From: Phoronis australis
Lineage: Eukaryota; Phoronida; Phoronidae
NCBI GenBank assembly: GCA_002633005.1
Contig: NMRA01000400.1
Location: forward strand, 344,476 to 408,475
DNA: 64,000 nt
Reading direction: 5' to 3'
In this document: positions 35,596 through 47,580 of the stretch, one piece after another
Position numbering within the stretch: the stretch's first letter is position 1
Layout: each line of letters opens with the position of its first letter
Notes under the pieces: model-generated
Told to the model about the DNA's origin: nothing
The model's database searches: none
Seen by the model: the letters and a program-made list of their open reading frames with translations, nothing else
Made by a program: the position numbers and the translations under genes

Positions 35596-35619
35596 CCGAG
35601 GTCAGAGAGGACCAAGGAT

Positions 35620-36517
35620 ATTTTACTTACGGAAGATGAGTCTATTTCCGATTGGCAGTCGGTCTGGTGGCTGTTGCTGGCTTCCCATTTGGCGGACCAA
35701 TCCGAGGAACAAGCGTCGCCAGTATCGGACGCTGTTGCGTCCCTTGTCAACTCCCTATGGGAGCGGGGTAAGGCTTTCGATATAAAGCAGGCACATGATA
35801 ACCATCCCCGGTCCGACAACATTACAGTCCACAAGACGGACTTGAATGAGGAAATTGCGGACGTGGTGCAGAACCACAAAACTGTGAAATTCAAAGAGGG
35901 CCAGTTGAAGTCTGCACAGTCGGCAATAGCCAGGGCGGCCATTCCCTTGAGTAAATTGGTTGACACCCTTATCACCACAGCTCCCAAACATCTAAACGCC
36001 AAGGACTTGGTGGACAACACTGTAGACGCGCTAGGTCTCCTGGGGTATGCTAACGCAAAGATCAACTCCACTAGACGGACATTATCAAGCCCCATCTCAA
36101 CTCAAAGTACCATTCGGCACTCAACATGGCCAGTACCTCAGACAAGCTCCTGTTTGGAGACCAGTTGGGAGAGAAGTGCAAGCAGGCCCTAATCTCGCCC
36201 GGACTCCCATGACTGCGAGACACTCGACACGCCGGCCGTCGCCCTACCCTGCCTCCTACAGACGGGCCTATCAGCGCCAGCCGCAACACGGTTATCGCCC
36301 TTTTCTAGGTAAGCATTCCTTTATACTGTCGAATGCACCAAATTTTATGCGGCTGCAGCTCGTAGTGGACATGTTTGTCAATCTGCTACTAATACTCTTG
36401 CATTGTCTCTTGACAGGCCAACAGTACTCTCACAAACGGCAGAGGCGCTCCAGAAAGTGGCAGGTCCGGCGAGGCGGAAGCTGTCTCGTCTTCAGAATCG
36501 GAGGGAACGAAGTCTGA
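35620..36517 (+). pseudogene. DIRS-like gag, opposite in orientation to pol
   Basis: The plus-strand reading from about 35620 gives a gag-like protein. An acidic N-terminal part is followed by a helical segment with LVDTLI and a signature VDALGLLGYANAKINSTRR. After a frameshift near 36075 the reading continues IIKPHLNSKYHSALNMAS and KLLFGDQLGEKCKQALISPG. This is close to gag proteins of DIRS elements, which have LLGHAN..., RR and LLFGD motifs. A second frameshift near 36200 leads to a basic, Arg/Gln-rich tail ending KRQRRSRKW. The tail is interrupted by a likely intron at 36309-36416. No in-frame ATG exists upstream before a TGA near 35556, so the N-terminus seems cut off at the junction with pol. 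The opposite orientation to pol is unusual. Confidence 0.78.
36309..36416 (+). other. Probable spliceosomal intron in gag
   Basis: A 108-bp segment starts GTAAGC, has the branch-point word CTGCTACTAATAC about 25 bp before its end, and finishes TTGACAG. It interrupts the basic gag tail after FLG. Its length is a multiple of three and it is open in frame, so both spliced and unspliced forms would read through. Confidence 0.65.
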
Positions 36518-36991
36518 TACGCTATGAACAGGCGATAACAGCGATATGCCCAAGGCTGCAACAGCAAATGCCGAAAGACCCGAGGGTGGAAACTGATTGG
36601 TGGAAACGAACCACCTCCGCACGTGACCTCACAAGTGCGCCGGGATTGGCTGTAAAAACCTGCGCTGCATAATGTGAATGACAGACGCGTTCCCAGGGAT
36701 TAGAGCGGGCAGCGAGTGCAACTCGAAAAAACCCGGGTGTAACCGGAAAGCGATGGCAACCGACGAACAAAAGAGTGTCAGGATCGCTGGCGTCGACAGT
36801 GCCGAGCACAAAGAGGACACATTCGGTGCAAAGGTCAAAGGCGTGTACAAAGTGGTAAACAATGTACAGCTGTGCGTGGGTATGACGTAACGTGTCAGTG
36901 AGGCACACAAAGAAATACTTGACTGATGAGTCATGCGAGCACCATGTGCGCTGTGCCGAAGGCCCAAATGTGAGTGTTAAATACGCAAAGA
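36518..36991. other. Unassigned sequence within the DIRS-like element
   Basis: It lies between the gag end and the tandem repeat. It is GC-richer than the surroundings and has overlapping short frames on both strands (up to 128 codons on minus) without recognisable motifs. Confidence 0.4.
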
Positions 36992-37341
36992 GTTAAGCGT
37001 ACGAGGATAGAACAACTATCAAACACTCCACATGGTCCGTGTCGGGTCACGGAAGCCCCAAAGCAGGTAGGCCTGAAAATACGATGAGGCCAATAGAGAG
37101 TCGTAATGCTCAACGCCGGTAAAACCGGGCAAGGTGTGGCCCGCCGAGTCACACAGAGTCGGTGAGGTTAAGCGTACGAGGATAGGACAACTATCAAACA
37201 CTCCACATGGTCCGTGTCGGGTCACGGAAACCCCAAAGCAGGTAGGCCTGAAAATACGATGAGGCCAATAGAGAGTCGTAATGCTCTGCGCCGGTAAAAC
37301 CGGGCAAGGTGTGGCCCGCCGAGTCACACAGAGTCGGTGAG
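36992..37341 (+). repeat. Two tandem copies of a 175-bp unit
   Basis: The unit starts GTTAAGCGTACGAGGATAG and ends CACAGAGTCGGTGAG. The copies at 36992-37166 and 37167-37341 differ at only a few bases. It contains TAGGCCT and GTGTCGGGTCACGGAA words. It sits just inside the right terminus of the DIRS-like element. Confidence 0.95.
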
Positions 37342-37522
37342 CTCGGTCGTCCAAAAACTTCCAAGATGATTATATAGGATAAGAAGAAAATGCTCAGTAG
37401 CAAAGAGTTATGCAATTGAGCGTGGTCGCGGTGTAACTTGCGCGAAAAAACCTTCCAAAGGAAAAACACGTCTTCCTCCAGAAGATAAGTCCGTGGAATG
37501 GTTCGCTTTGCGCATGTCCGTA

Positions 37523-37563
37523 TCTCATGGTAGTACTCGGGGGAATTCTGGGAGGAATAAAAT
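37523..37563 (-). repeat. Right inverted terminal repeat of the DIRS-like element
   Basis: Exact reverse complement of 32501-32541. The adjoining inner 30 bp also match the loop of the palindrome outside the left end. Confidence 0.93.
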
Positions 37564-40500
37564 CGACGTTTCCATTGAGTTTATAGCAAAGTGGAACGGA
37601 AAATTTTGAAAATACTTTCAAGTTCTCTGTCGAGTAAATGGATTTAGGAGGTGATGATATAGGAGCATCATTTTTTAAATTATCGTGACCCATTTACATC
37701 AACCTCTAGCCTTTTTATATTGAATACCTTTGATTTACTCGAGTTATCCGACTAAAATATCTGATTGGTCTTTTATGTTGACATTCAGTTCACAGCCCAA
37801 TCATAAGTCCTAGCCACTTGTCCCATTAAACCAGCGAATTCAATTCAGTGCAGGTATTTGCACGACGTTACGATTCGTCCATTCGCCCTCAAATTGAGGT
37901 GTCCCGGCGTTCTAAGAACAAGTATGGGTATCTGGTACACTTGTGTTGGTCAATGATAAGCAATTCGTTGGAACAATTCATTTTCTTGATATGCTGTGGG
38001 ATTTGGTTCCGTGGAAAGTACACCATTCTAGTTACACTTAGGCCGTCCTTATTGTAGTAGTAGGGGTGGCCAGGAGAGCGTACCGTAAATGTCTTCCGAG
38101 AAAAGCAAGGTCTTACAAGGCATTGCAAAAACAAGAGAGTAAAGAGCAAGTGTTTTTTTTTTCGAAAATACTCAGGAGGTTACTAACATTTCCTAATTTT
38201 TCACCACATTAACAAGATATTTGATGGATGGCATTCTGTTATTTCACATGTATGTTTTGGATTTGACTTTACGTCCAATACCACTGAGTACTGAGAATAA
38301 GCACCATTTTCAAAAGTGCTTATTGTTGAACACTACGGGCGCACCAGATATCCGTGATCGGTCTTTAAATGACACAGTAAAACCGGGAGGTGTCCGGAAA
38401 ATGACCGACTGAAACATGGTGCCAATGCACATAGGCCACTAGGGTTTAGACACGAAGAAAAAAGCTCCCCTCAGCCGACGGCAAGTTTGCTCATAAGTAA
38501 GGGTCCAACCCGACAAAACTGGTTCCTCAGTCAAAAAGCAATCCCTTTCAATCCAACCGGGTCGGTATTATTCTTACAAAATTTCAAAATGAAGAAGAAA
38601 CAAAAAACACAAGGTCGAGGAATCCTTAAAAGATATCCTCACGCTGGTCACACTGACCAATCAATCTAGGAGAGGGAAGGGGGGGGGGGGGNGGGCAACC
38701 GCGAGTACCAGGGCGGAAAATAACCGTGTGCAGGACCGTGGGAAGTCCATGCAATATCACTGCCAATAATAATCCTTTGTCATCACAAAATTGGTGGTTA
38801 TCATCTGTCATTCGTAAAAATGTTAAGGCGCCGGCTGTTTCTATAGCCACACATGGCCATTTCAAATCTACGTCGTCAAATTTTAGCATGCGATTTGATT
38901 TGTAAAGCAAACATTTCTGAACAAACTATTGACGTTATATTTCTGTCAATTTTCCTATTCTTCATGCAAGTAGCCCACGAAGCATAATTCTTTCAAAATG
39001 AAAGGGATAAAAACATTATTTACGACATTTTAATTTCAAAGTTTCTGAATACAGTGACGCTGTGAAGACTTATGCTTCGGCTTTGGATGTAACTAATTGG
39101 ACGGGATGTTCTTTTGAGCGGCGATTTACTTGAAAACGGACACTTAACCGCGTAACTTAGCGAATAGGAATGTAAGCGGGAGCGAAGAAAAGTGGCGTCA
39201 TATGCAGATTGAAGTAAAGTAAAGCGAGGTAATTTGTCGTTTTTACTTTACAAACAAATCTATATAAAGTATGGAGCCCATTTAAAGAGCTTTGTTTCAC
39301 AAGAGAGTCTTCGGAAATACCCCCAACCTGTAAAATGAACCCCTTCGTAGATGGGGATTATGGTCGTGAAAAAATAGTCACGTGACCTTCTGTAAAAAAA
39401 GTACTTCGACATACGCATTTTGATACGGTAACTAGTGGTGCAGCTTCTCTTCTTGGTAAATCGTGTACAGAACTTTGGTTATATATATGTATACGCCCAT
39501 AACCGAGATTTTCAAGATGTTATCCTGAGCTGGGTTTTCCCAGGCAACTGTCCCAGTGATTTGGCTCTTGCCTACCAGCAACGTGATTTTTAGGGAGAGC
39601 AAATGCAATCCGAAATTTAAATTACATAAACATTTTTCTCCCTTGGAAAGTTTATTTCAATTGGAGTTTTGACATTCGCTATCAAAACTAATGCAACTGT
39701 ATGTTTTAACTCACTCAAGCATTTTTAATTGATGGCTGTTTTTCAAAACCAGATTTCGGTTTCACTTCCCGATGAGAACGTCAATGTAATAAATTACTTT
39801 GCTGTCCCTCTTTATGTAAACCTAAATAAAATTGTCACTGCATTTCTTATTTGCACATTCATTACTCACTTTCTACAACCAATTTCCTCAATATAAAATG
39901 GCCCCTTGCCACACTTTTTCTGACCTACGAAATGTCGTAATTACCCGTGACATCTGATTTGATAGTTCTCGTTCAACTGACTCGCGGTCGAGCCGATCTC
40001 GACACCTAGTGACTGCTCCAAGTTCATCGCGAAACCTTCTTTCTGCTTTCGTTAGCTACAAATGTGTTCAGGCCAGGCATGACAGAACCATTCTTAACCA
40101 GTTAAGCGGGGAAGTTGGAAGAAAATCGCACAGGGTTTTCGTACAATTAAAGGAACGCAGCACCAAAACACATGGCTAAAATTACATATACCTTGACTGT
40201 GAGACTCGGTTAGAAACGAATAGCATCCCAAAGGAAATGGCAAAATTTTGGCAAACGTAAAATCAATAATTGTAAAATGCCGAAAAGACAATGTACTCTT
40301 AAAATCCTAAGGATAGTATTTCCTTAGAAGATGTTTATTTGGAAACCATTTTTATGGTCCAGCACTCGCCGTGTGGCCAAATCAAATTACTGGACGTCTT
40401 AAAACCTGTTTTTTTTCATTTCGGGATCTCAATTTGCTCAACACGGAGACGACAGTTGAAACAAAAGAGTCTAAATTCAATTGTAAGTAAAGATTTCTAC

Positions 40501-41326
40501 ATTCTTATGTAATGCATAACAAAACTAAAATGACACTGTAGCAGGCTAACATTGTAACTTTTAAGGAAAAGGACTGGTTACGATACGTTTTATCTCGTAC
40601 TCGTAATCTAGAAATTGTAAATATCTGTACAAACATCATTCTTGTGGAATTTAGAAGGTACTCACTTTTCCGATCTGGAGTGCGCGCTCAATGACCAATT
40701 ACTATCCCACATTCAGTGTCATGGAGAAACCTGCCTTCTAGGCGACAATGTACATGACGTTTGTCCATCATTTTGTTTCGAATTACCAACCGCCCATTTA
40801 CTACTTTGAAAGACTACGTTGTTAAGTTGATGAATCTGATAGTATTGGTCCTGCTAAGAATACAATGCTGGAATTTTTTCACTGCTGTGTAGTGGGATGT
40901 ACTAATGCCTTACAAAAGGGACAAACATTTTGAAATGTCAAGTGATGAACGAGAACATCATGTTCCATACATTTCCCACTGCGAACAAGTATCAGCTGAC
41001 AAAGCCAGTTGCTGCAGCTGAGAAATCGTGAGAGTTTCGATCCCAGCCGGTATCAAAAAGCTAAAATATATTAATAAACTTATAAGACAACGGGAAAGGT
41101 GTAATTCATTCCTCTGGTTTTAAATTAATGAACCACTGTGTAGTAATTTAATTTTTGTCCAACAAATCTGAGTCGGAATCAAATGGAAGCCACTTTCGTG
41201 CTATCACTACTCTAGAGAGCATCATTATGAAAAGCTCCCCATCCTATAGGTTAATTATTTAGATAAACACAGTTGTAATCCTACCAAGAGATGAGTTTCA
41301 CAACTCCTGTGTCCGTAGTGTTTACT
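37564..41326. other. Intergenic stretch, nothing recognised
   Basis: AT-rich DNA without convincing genes. It contains a G-run with an N (38679-38695). A possible tRNA-like fragment lies near 40995-41045 (B-box-like AGTTTCGATCCCAGC) and is too degenerate to call. Confidence 0.5.
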
Positions 41327-43155
41327 GGAGTCCAAAATCCGCGTACTTGAATACTTTCACGTTGCCAGTTTTTTCCTCCAACACGGCAACTTCACCAAGA
41401 CCAGTAAAAACAAGACCAGAAAGACGGCTGACCCCATTACGTACTATGACATGGGCCTCCTCTAACTGACCTGACATTATCACAGTTTGGTCTTCATGTG
41501 TCTTACTACGGACAGCAACCAGAATATATCCCCACTCATCAATACAAATTTCATAAGGAGGTCCGGCTAGTGGTCACTGGTTTTGATTATGGTTGGCTGT
41601 TTGTAATCAATCTTGTGTACACAATTTTCAAAGTGGTCATCAACCACCAAATGTCTCTCACTGTCAATGCACACGTACCGAGGTTTGAAAGTGCGCATTT
41701 CAAGTGTCTCTTTTGCTGACCTTTTTAGCATTGTTATATTCAGAATCAACAATAAGTACCCGGCTACCATTGGGATCTGTCACAACAAGTGTATGGTCGC
41801 GTCATGCCATAAAATTCCAATCTCCACTGTAGATCTTTGATTCACCCTTTTTCAGGTGCAGGCCTCTCTTGCTGTACTTCAACACACCGTGACGAATATT
41901 TCCCCTTTCTCATTACACTTTACATCTATTGGAAAATCTAGATTATGTTTATCTTGATTCACTTCGAATTTAAAATTCCAGTTTCACTGCAGAATATTTT
42001 CACCTTTGTTTCACTGGTAGGGACGAACCATTTGCCATTAACTGCCAGTCCACAGCACTGGCCAGGTGTATTTTCTCCTTCAATGAGTGTTTCGACGCAA
42101 CTCATTTGTGAAGCTGTTTCTCCCACAACTAGTTCTCTAACTTCCTTCACATATGACAAAAACCTTTGCTATTTCTCAAATTCGGCCATCACAACCATCT
42201 CTAAACTGGGCATCTCCAAGTTTTCAGGGTACAACTGGACTACAGGCTCGATCACTTCATTTTCCACTTTTTGAATACTCAGCTCCTCAAGACGATCTTG
42301 AAACTTGCAATTTTTCCATATCTTGAGCCGAGTCTAGAAGAGTTTTGGGGGGCATCTTAAAGTTACCTTGTACAAAGTTTTGGTACGTTTTGCTTCTCTA
42401 TATGCCATTTGAGCTTGCTCTCGGGCAGTGTTGACCTGCCAGACATCGCTTGTCTCGCCTTATCGTAAATGTCCTTTACCAATCTATTTTCAAAATCCGT
42501 GAACTTCTGTTGTATATCAGTTGGCCTTCTTGTCCTTTAAGACTGCTCAAGACCTTCTTTCGTTCAAGTGACAACTTTTCACAATGTTCCGTTGTCAGCT
42601 TCAGTTCTTCAAACAGTCTTCTCGTGGCGTCAGCAGCCTTCGTTACAGACTGTTCTATTCTGTTGCTTGTGTGCTGGTCGTTGTTACCCATTAGACATAA
42701 AGGGCACAGTGATCTGCCGCAATCTTCATAGAAAACCTCAGTTTCTTTCGTCGGATGCTCACGACAGTAAATCTGTGGAATTTGACGAATTGCATCAATG
42801 TGTTTACCGACATCTTCCAAACTGATCGTGGTGTGGTTGTAAGTTGAACGAGTGAAGCAGTGACTCCGGGCGCATTCCTGACAAAGATACGTCCGACAGT
42901 AAACACACAAGGTATATCCGTGATCGTCAAAACAATGAAGCTTGCAAATTTCACACTTCTCATCTGGTGAGCGATCGGAAATATGTTACTAATGATTTCG
43001 AGGTTCGTGTTACGTTTGATGCCTGCCACGCTGTCTTGAGCGTCGCAAACTGGACAAGAAACAGAGCCGTTCCGTTGATTTTTTCAATGTGCCACCCAAG
43101 ATATCCTCCACAAAACAAGTGCAGGTATGGCAACATCCGCGGTTCTCTAAGTCTC
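41327..43155 (-). pseudogene. TRIM pseudogene, diverged copy of the gene at 29.1-31.1 kb
   Basis: The copy is similar to the intact TRIM over nearly its full length on the minus strand, starting exactly at the equivalent stop codon (DFGLQ stop against DFGLH stop). Recognisable parts are the propeller end (RYVCIDSERHLVVDDHFEN), the CCGLAVNGKWF strand, the B-box segment with CVYCRTYLCQECARSHCF and the region after the RING. Multiple frameshifts and stops occur. In the RING, Cys31 and Cys39 equivalents have become Tyr. The first 25 or so residues are missing because a LINE begins at that point. Similarity stops at the stop codon, so the 3' flank was not shared or has been replaced. Confidence 0.9.
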
Positions 43156-44519
43156 TAGATGTTTACTGTTTTGTAAAGGCAGTTAAGATAACATGGATGC
43201 GTAGGTTCTTAAAAGCCACAAATTCTACAGCATGGTTAAATCTCCTCTTAAACTCTGATTTGATATCATCGGAGTGTCTAACATTTGGGAACTATTTCTA
43301 CAAATATGCAGCATCTCAAACTGAGAACCTTTTTGGAAGGAACTATTTAACTTTCTGTATGATTTTCCTAATATAATGGATCAGGAAGAAATACCATGTC
43401 AGCCAATTTGGTATAACACTAATGTATTGATTGGTGGAAAAACTGTGTTTTGGAGAAGATGGTTTGAAACGGGTGTTTATTATACCTCAGACCTACTAGA
43501 CGAGCATGGATATTTGTTATCTTTTGAAGATTTTTGCAAAAAGTTCAATTTAGACCAATATTTTTGAATTTTTATGGGCTCAAAGAGGCTGTTTGTCAAA
43601 AATGGAAAATCTCAAAAAGAGACAAATTTTCCTTCTATGCACCCTCTATCCCAATTTTTGTGAAATTATTACTTGCAGACAAAAAGGGCACAAAACATAT
43701 ATACAACAATTGTGCTAAACAAATGTGCCAGGCCTTGGTCTGAGATGAGGTGGCAGGCAGAACTTGCAATACCAGACACTATTGAATGGTGGAAAAATGC
43801 CTACTTTGTGAACTTTACACTTGATGTGAAACTTCGCTGGTTTCAATTTAGACTGTCACATAGGAAAATTAGCTGTAACTCTTATCTTGTCAAAATCGGG
43901 GTAAGTAACATCCCCTTGTGTACGTTTTGTAAGAGTGAACCTGAGACTTTGCTTCACTTATACTGGCAATGTGATGTTGTTCAAAATTTTTGGAACAATG
44001 TTGAAGATTGTGTTAGAAAAAACCCCCAATATTTCCCTAGGTACAAATGTGCTTACAGTTTTCTTTGGAAACAGATGCAGAAGGCAGCCAATTCAAAATT
44101 TAATCTTGTGTCTCTGCAAGTTCCATTTATATAAGCAACGTCTCAAGGGTAAATCTCCAAATTTAATTGTATTAACAAAAGAAATTAACAGTTATTACTC
44201 CTGTGAAAAACATATTTATTCAAAAAAAATTACAAATGGAAAAAAATACAAACAGGTGGTCACAAATGCATAATTTAATAGCAATGTAAGGATATTTCAT
44301 CATTCCAAAATAATCTCTCCCCTTTTCAGAGCCATATACTACTACACTGTCTTGTATGTTTTTTTTCTTTTTCTTAAATGTATTTCAAAAATACGGTTCC
44401 AGTATACATTTAACTTAGTGAACTTTATTTTCATTGAATTGTAAAGTAAGGCAAGGGAACCCCAGACCTTTGTCCTTACTTATGTTGAACTGAGAGAATA
44501 AAAAATTTAAAAAAGAAGA
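43156..44519 (+). mobile_element. 5'-truncated L1-type LINE, C-terminal ORF2 and tail
   Basis: Plus-strand frames carry the end of a non-LTR ORF2: ALKISWIRR-like AVKITWMRRF, then QPIWYNTNVLIGGKTVFWRR and TSDLLDEHG, then LRWFQFRLSHRKI and PLCTFCKSEPETLLHLYWQC, the zinc-binding motif that follows L1/Tx1-type reverse transcriptases, and NFWNNVEDCV. Frameshifts near 43560 and 43690 break it, and the reverse transcriptase proper is absent. The 3' UTR ends in AATAAAAAATTTAAAAAAG (about 44500-44519), a degenerate A tail. The truncated 5' end is fused to the TRIM pseudogene RING, as expected for incomplete target-primed reverse transcription. Confidence 0.85.
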
Positions 44520-47114
44520 ATCGCGGGTAGAAGAAATTGCCTGCAAGTGTTGCATCACCAGAGACGGTGACTAGCAAGTACACTGTCGCTATACAGTGTG
44601 TGTAGTTCGAAGATTCCCCAACAGGACAGACATCCAACAATTGAAGAGTCCTAGCTTGGATAGCAGATAAGACATTTGATTGTTTTGGTTGTTTGATTAA
44701 AGTAATCTTTAAAGAGGGCGCTAGTGTAGTTACTCTTTGTAGTTGATAACTTAATTAACAATAGGTTTCATTTGTCTAATTGGGGGTTATCATATAATAA
44801 ATTAATTACTGGATTTTATTATTCACTCTCCATCTACGCATAATCTCAATGCATAGCTACCTTTTAAACAAACCCACAGTCAATCTCTGACAGCTAGGTA
44901 ATACATGGACAGGGGCACAGGACAAAATTTCTCTCCCAATCCAAATCGTGCAGCAACAGCTTTGGGTCCACGCACAACTTGAACGGCGTGCGCCCGTCAG
45001 GTACAATACGTACACTGTACAAGAACGCCTGCAATCATGAATTATCTTTATTATTTTCACGTGAAAATAAAAAGCATCTTCTCAGCGTTAGTCCCACTAA
45101 GTGCCACATTGACGAATAGTCGGCAAACCGCGTTCGCCATTAGCGAAATATATTTCGCCCGAGAAGCCAGCTGGTAGTGTTGTCAAGGCAACCATGCGTA
45201 AAACCAAAGTTTCAGAAATATCATGACAAAATGCTTAGGCATTTCTCTTGTTACTATTTTGACGAAAGGTGAATGAGTCAAAGTCCCAGAGCCAAGTACA
45301 CTGAGTAAACTCTCGTAATTTTTTTTTTCATTTGGGCCATACACATGTAGGATGAGACGTCCATAGCAAATAATACAAGCACAAGATTTTTCCCTCAGCC
45401 GGTCTACCCCTATAGTTGGTTTCAATGATTGTGCAGCATCCTGTTCTACGTGAACCTCTAACAATGCGATCAACCGACATTGCTACCATTGTTGATTTAT
45501 GCATTCATTCCTAAAATTAGTGTATTTGAATAGTAACAAAGCGTTGATTTTATCACTCTGTTGCACCTGCTAGATCGGATATCAACAAAGTGAATTTGAT
45601 ATTTGAAAACAATCTATTCTAATTAGAGACTCATAAATGAAAGCATCCCAACACAAAATACATCAATCTAGTGAATATTATCGTATTCAAAGTACGTCTC
45701 TGATCTTTCGCTTTGTCACTCTAGGTTGACATAAAAAGAGGTGCATCAAGTTCAAAATGAAGAAAAATTACACACATTTCCCCATAAATAATGATAAAAA
45801 CCACTTTGATTTAAAACAACCAACGTTATGCGGTTTTTATTGAGCAATTTTGTGAATTCGATACATCAAACCACAATAATATTGACTTCAAACATACTCA
45901 CTCCATGGTGATCTTTTTGAAAAAGTAACAATAACAAAAAATGGCCCGGTTGTAGGAATCAAGCCTCACTCTTTTCCGGTTTTATAAGATTATACACTCC
46001 TTCTCTCTCTCCGAAGTTGCTCTTTTTAAAAGACAGGGTCTTGGCAAATTCCCCTTTGTCTCCTTTATGATTCCAGAATTAATATCTTGTCTGTATTGAA
46101 CAGAAATATAATTTTGCACAATTAATGCAAGACTAGTTATTGCAGTAACTCACACTAGAATCTCATTGAATTGGTACATCAATCACCAAATTCCACTGGC
46201 TGTAAATGTAAACAAATTTATGAGGGGTTCGCACTCATGTTGCAGACATGTCCATTTTACAAAATTCAGAAGTCAAGAACGCTTTCGTTACACGTCGAAA
46301 CTGTCTCAGCCTAGATCGAAGCCTTCTGAAGTTTTTGAGAGTCCGCCATCTTGGGTCTAATCGTGACAAAGCAATAGGTTTTGAGAAATGAAGGAGTTAC
46401 AAGTTGTGTCTGAACTTATGTAGATCCCAAAAAATACGACTTCACTGCTGCCTGTGATCTACCTAGCAATGTTGGACAATGTGCCATCTCGAAAACGACG
46501 AGGACCTCTAATGAGACTGAGTGAGTTAGAAAAAAGTATTATGATTCGAAATGAAAATGCTGTAAAAGAAAGCAACTATGACAGCCTCCTGATAATGTTT
46601 ACCTGCTCCAACATTGCTTAAACGATAGTCTAACTTATCAAGTTTTATACTGTATCGGTAAGCTAACACATGGAAAACAAGAATTTCTTTATACTTGCAA
46701 AATGAAACCGTCGAAGGCATCTACATTTCGGAATTTGCACTGGCCTATCTTCTGTAGACTACAGTGGCCCTTGTTTTTGTACTATTCCAATCAAGGTCTC
46801 AATACATATTGCTTGTAAGTTCTTGAGAAAGTTGGACATTTACCTTAGTATACGAAACAGATGCAGAATTCCACCCGATGGTACAGAAACCTATTTATCT
46901 TATGACACGAAAGATTCACCCACAAAACAAATCTAAAAGATTTCAGTCATCCTTAAAGAAAACCCCCACTAAGATGCAATCATACACTGTTATCTTTTAC
47001 TTAGCAACGCCAGCTATTAATCAAATGTCCGATTTAAGATTTATATTTATGTTATGGCAACAGTGTTGCTACGAAGAGTTTTTTGTTAACTTTAGGTCGA
47101 GGGACAAAGCTTAG
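44520..47114. other. Intergenic stretch, nothing recognised
   Basis: AT-rich DNA with no supported gene. A 96-codon minus frame near 45.3 kb has no recognised motif. No repeat shared with other parts of the window was noticed. Confidence 0.5.
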
Positions 47115-47580
47115 AGCTAATAGTCTAGACTCATTTCCTGAAAAGAGCCCTGTATAAGGTTCTAGAAGCATTTTTTAGTAAAAGTTGGGAACAAGACTTT
47201 TTCACACAATCAAGGTATGGCAAATTCAACTTACCCTGTTCCCACGCCGAATTTTGCATTTTTGACCATCTAATTTGCATAAACAAAATGGCGGCCAAAT
47301 TGTCAAGTTCAGATGTATTTTTGTAATAGAAATCACCATATACCATTCAAAATGGTGAAATGTCTCACCTGCACACTTCTAATAAATACTTCTTGAGCAA
47401 TACATCACTTATGAATACTAAAAAATGCAATTCTGAAAACTAATTATGCAAATTAGGTGCCGCCATTACCATACATTGTAATTTGCGTCTTAAGTTTGTG
47501 TTCCTGCAGGCTAACTTGAAAAATGAGTTGTTTATACTTATATTTTCATGGTCAACAAACATGCTAAAGACATTTTGGAG
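47115..47580 (+). repeat. Left long inverted repeat of the 6.5 kb element
   Basis: The outer 190 bp match the complement of 53420-53606 clearly. The inner part (GCCGCCATTACC, then GCAGGCTAACTTG) matches the complement of 53120-53300 more weakly. The inner part is also the start of the internal direct repeat. Confidence 0.75.

Larger units (their letters stand above)
32501..37563 (-). mobile_element. DIRS-like tyrosine-recombinase retrotransposon, decayed
   Basis: A 5.06 kb element is framed by identical 41-bp inverted repeats. Leftward it encodes reverse transcriptase, RNase H, a methyltransferase-type region and a tyrosine recombinase, the domain set of DIRS elements, which integrate by recombinase and not by DDE integrase. 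A gag-like gene runs the other way from the same centre. Frameshifts, a MITE insertion and a truncated gag start show that it is inactive. The recombinase end lies next to the left terminus, as in DIRS. Just inside the right terminus is a 175-bp tandem repeat. Confidence 0.9.

Noticed and set aside
35610-36095. N-terminal 160 codons of the 317-codon minus-strand frame as part of pol
   Set aside because: They are antisense to the gag-like reading, which has clear gag motifs. RT similarity begins only near 35595.
40995-41045. Possible tRNA-like sequence on the plus strand
   Set aside because: Only a B-box-like word is present; A-box spacing and stems are not convincing.
45183-45473. 96-codon minus-strand frame
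   Set aside because: No recognised motif, no splice-site context and no similarity to anything else in the window.
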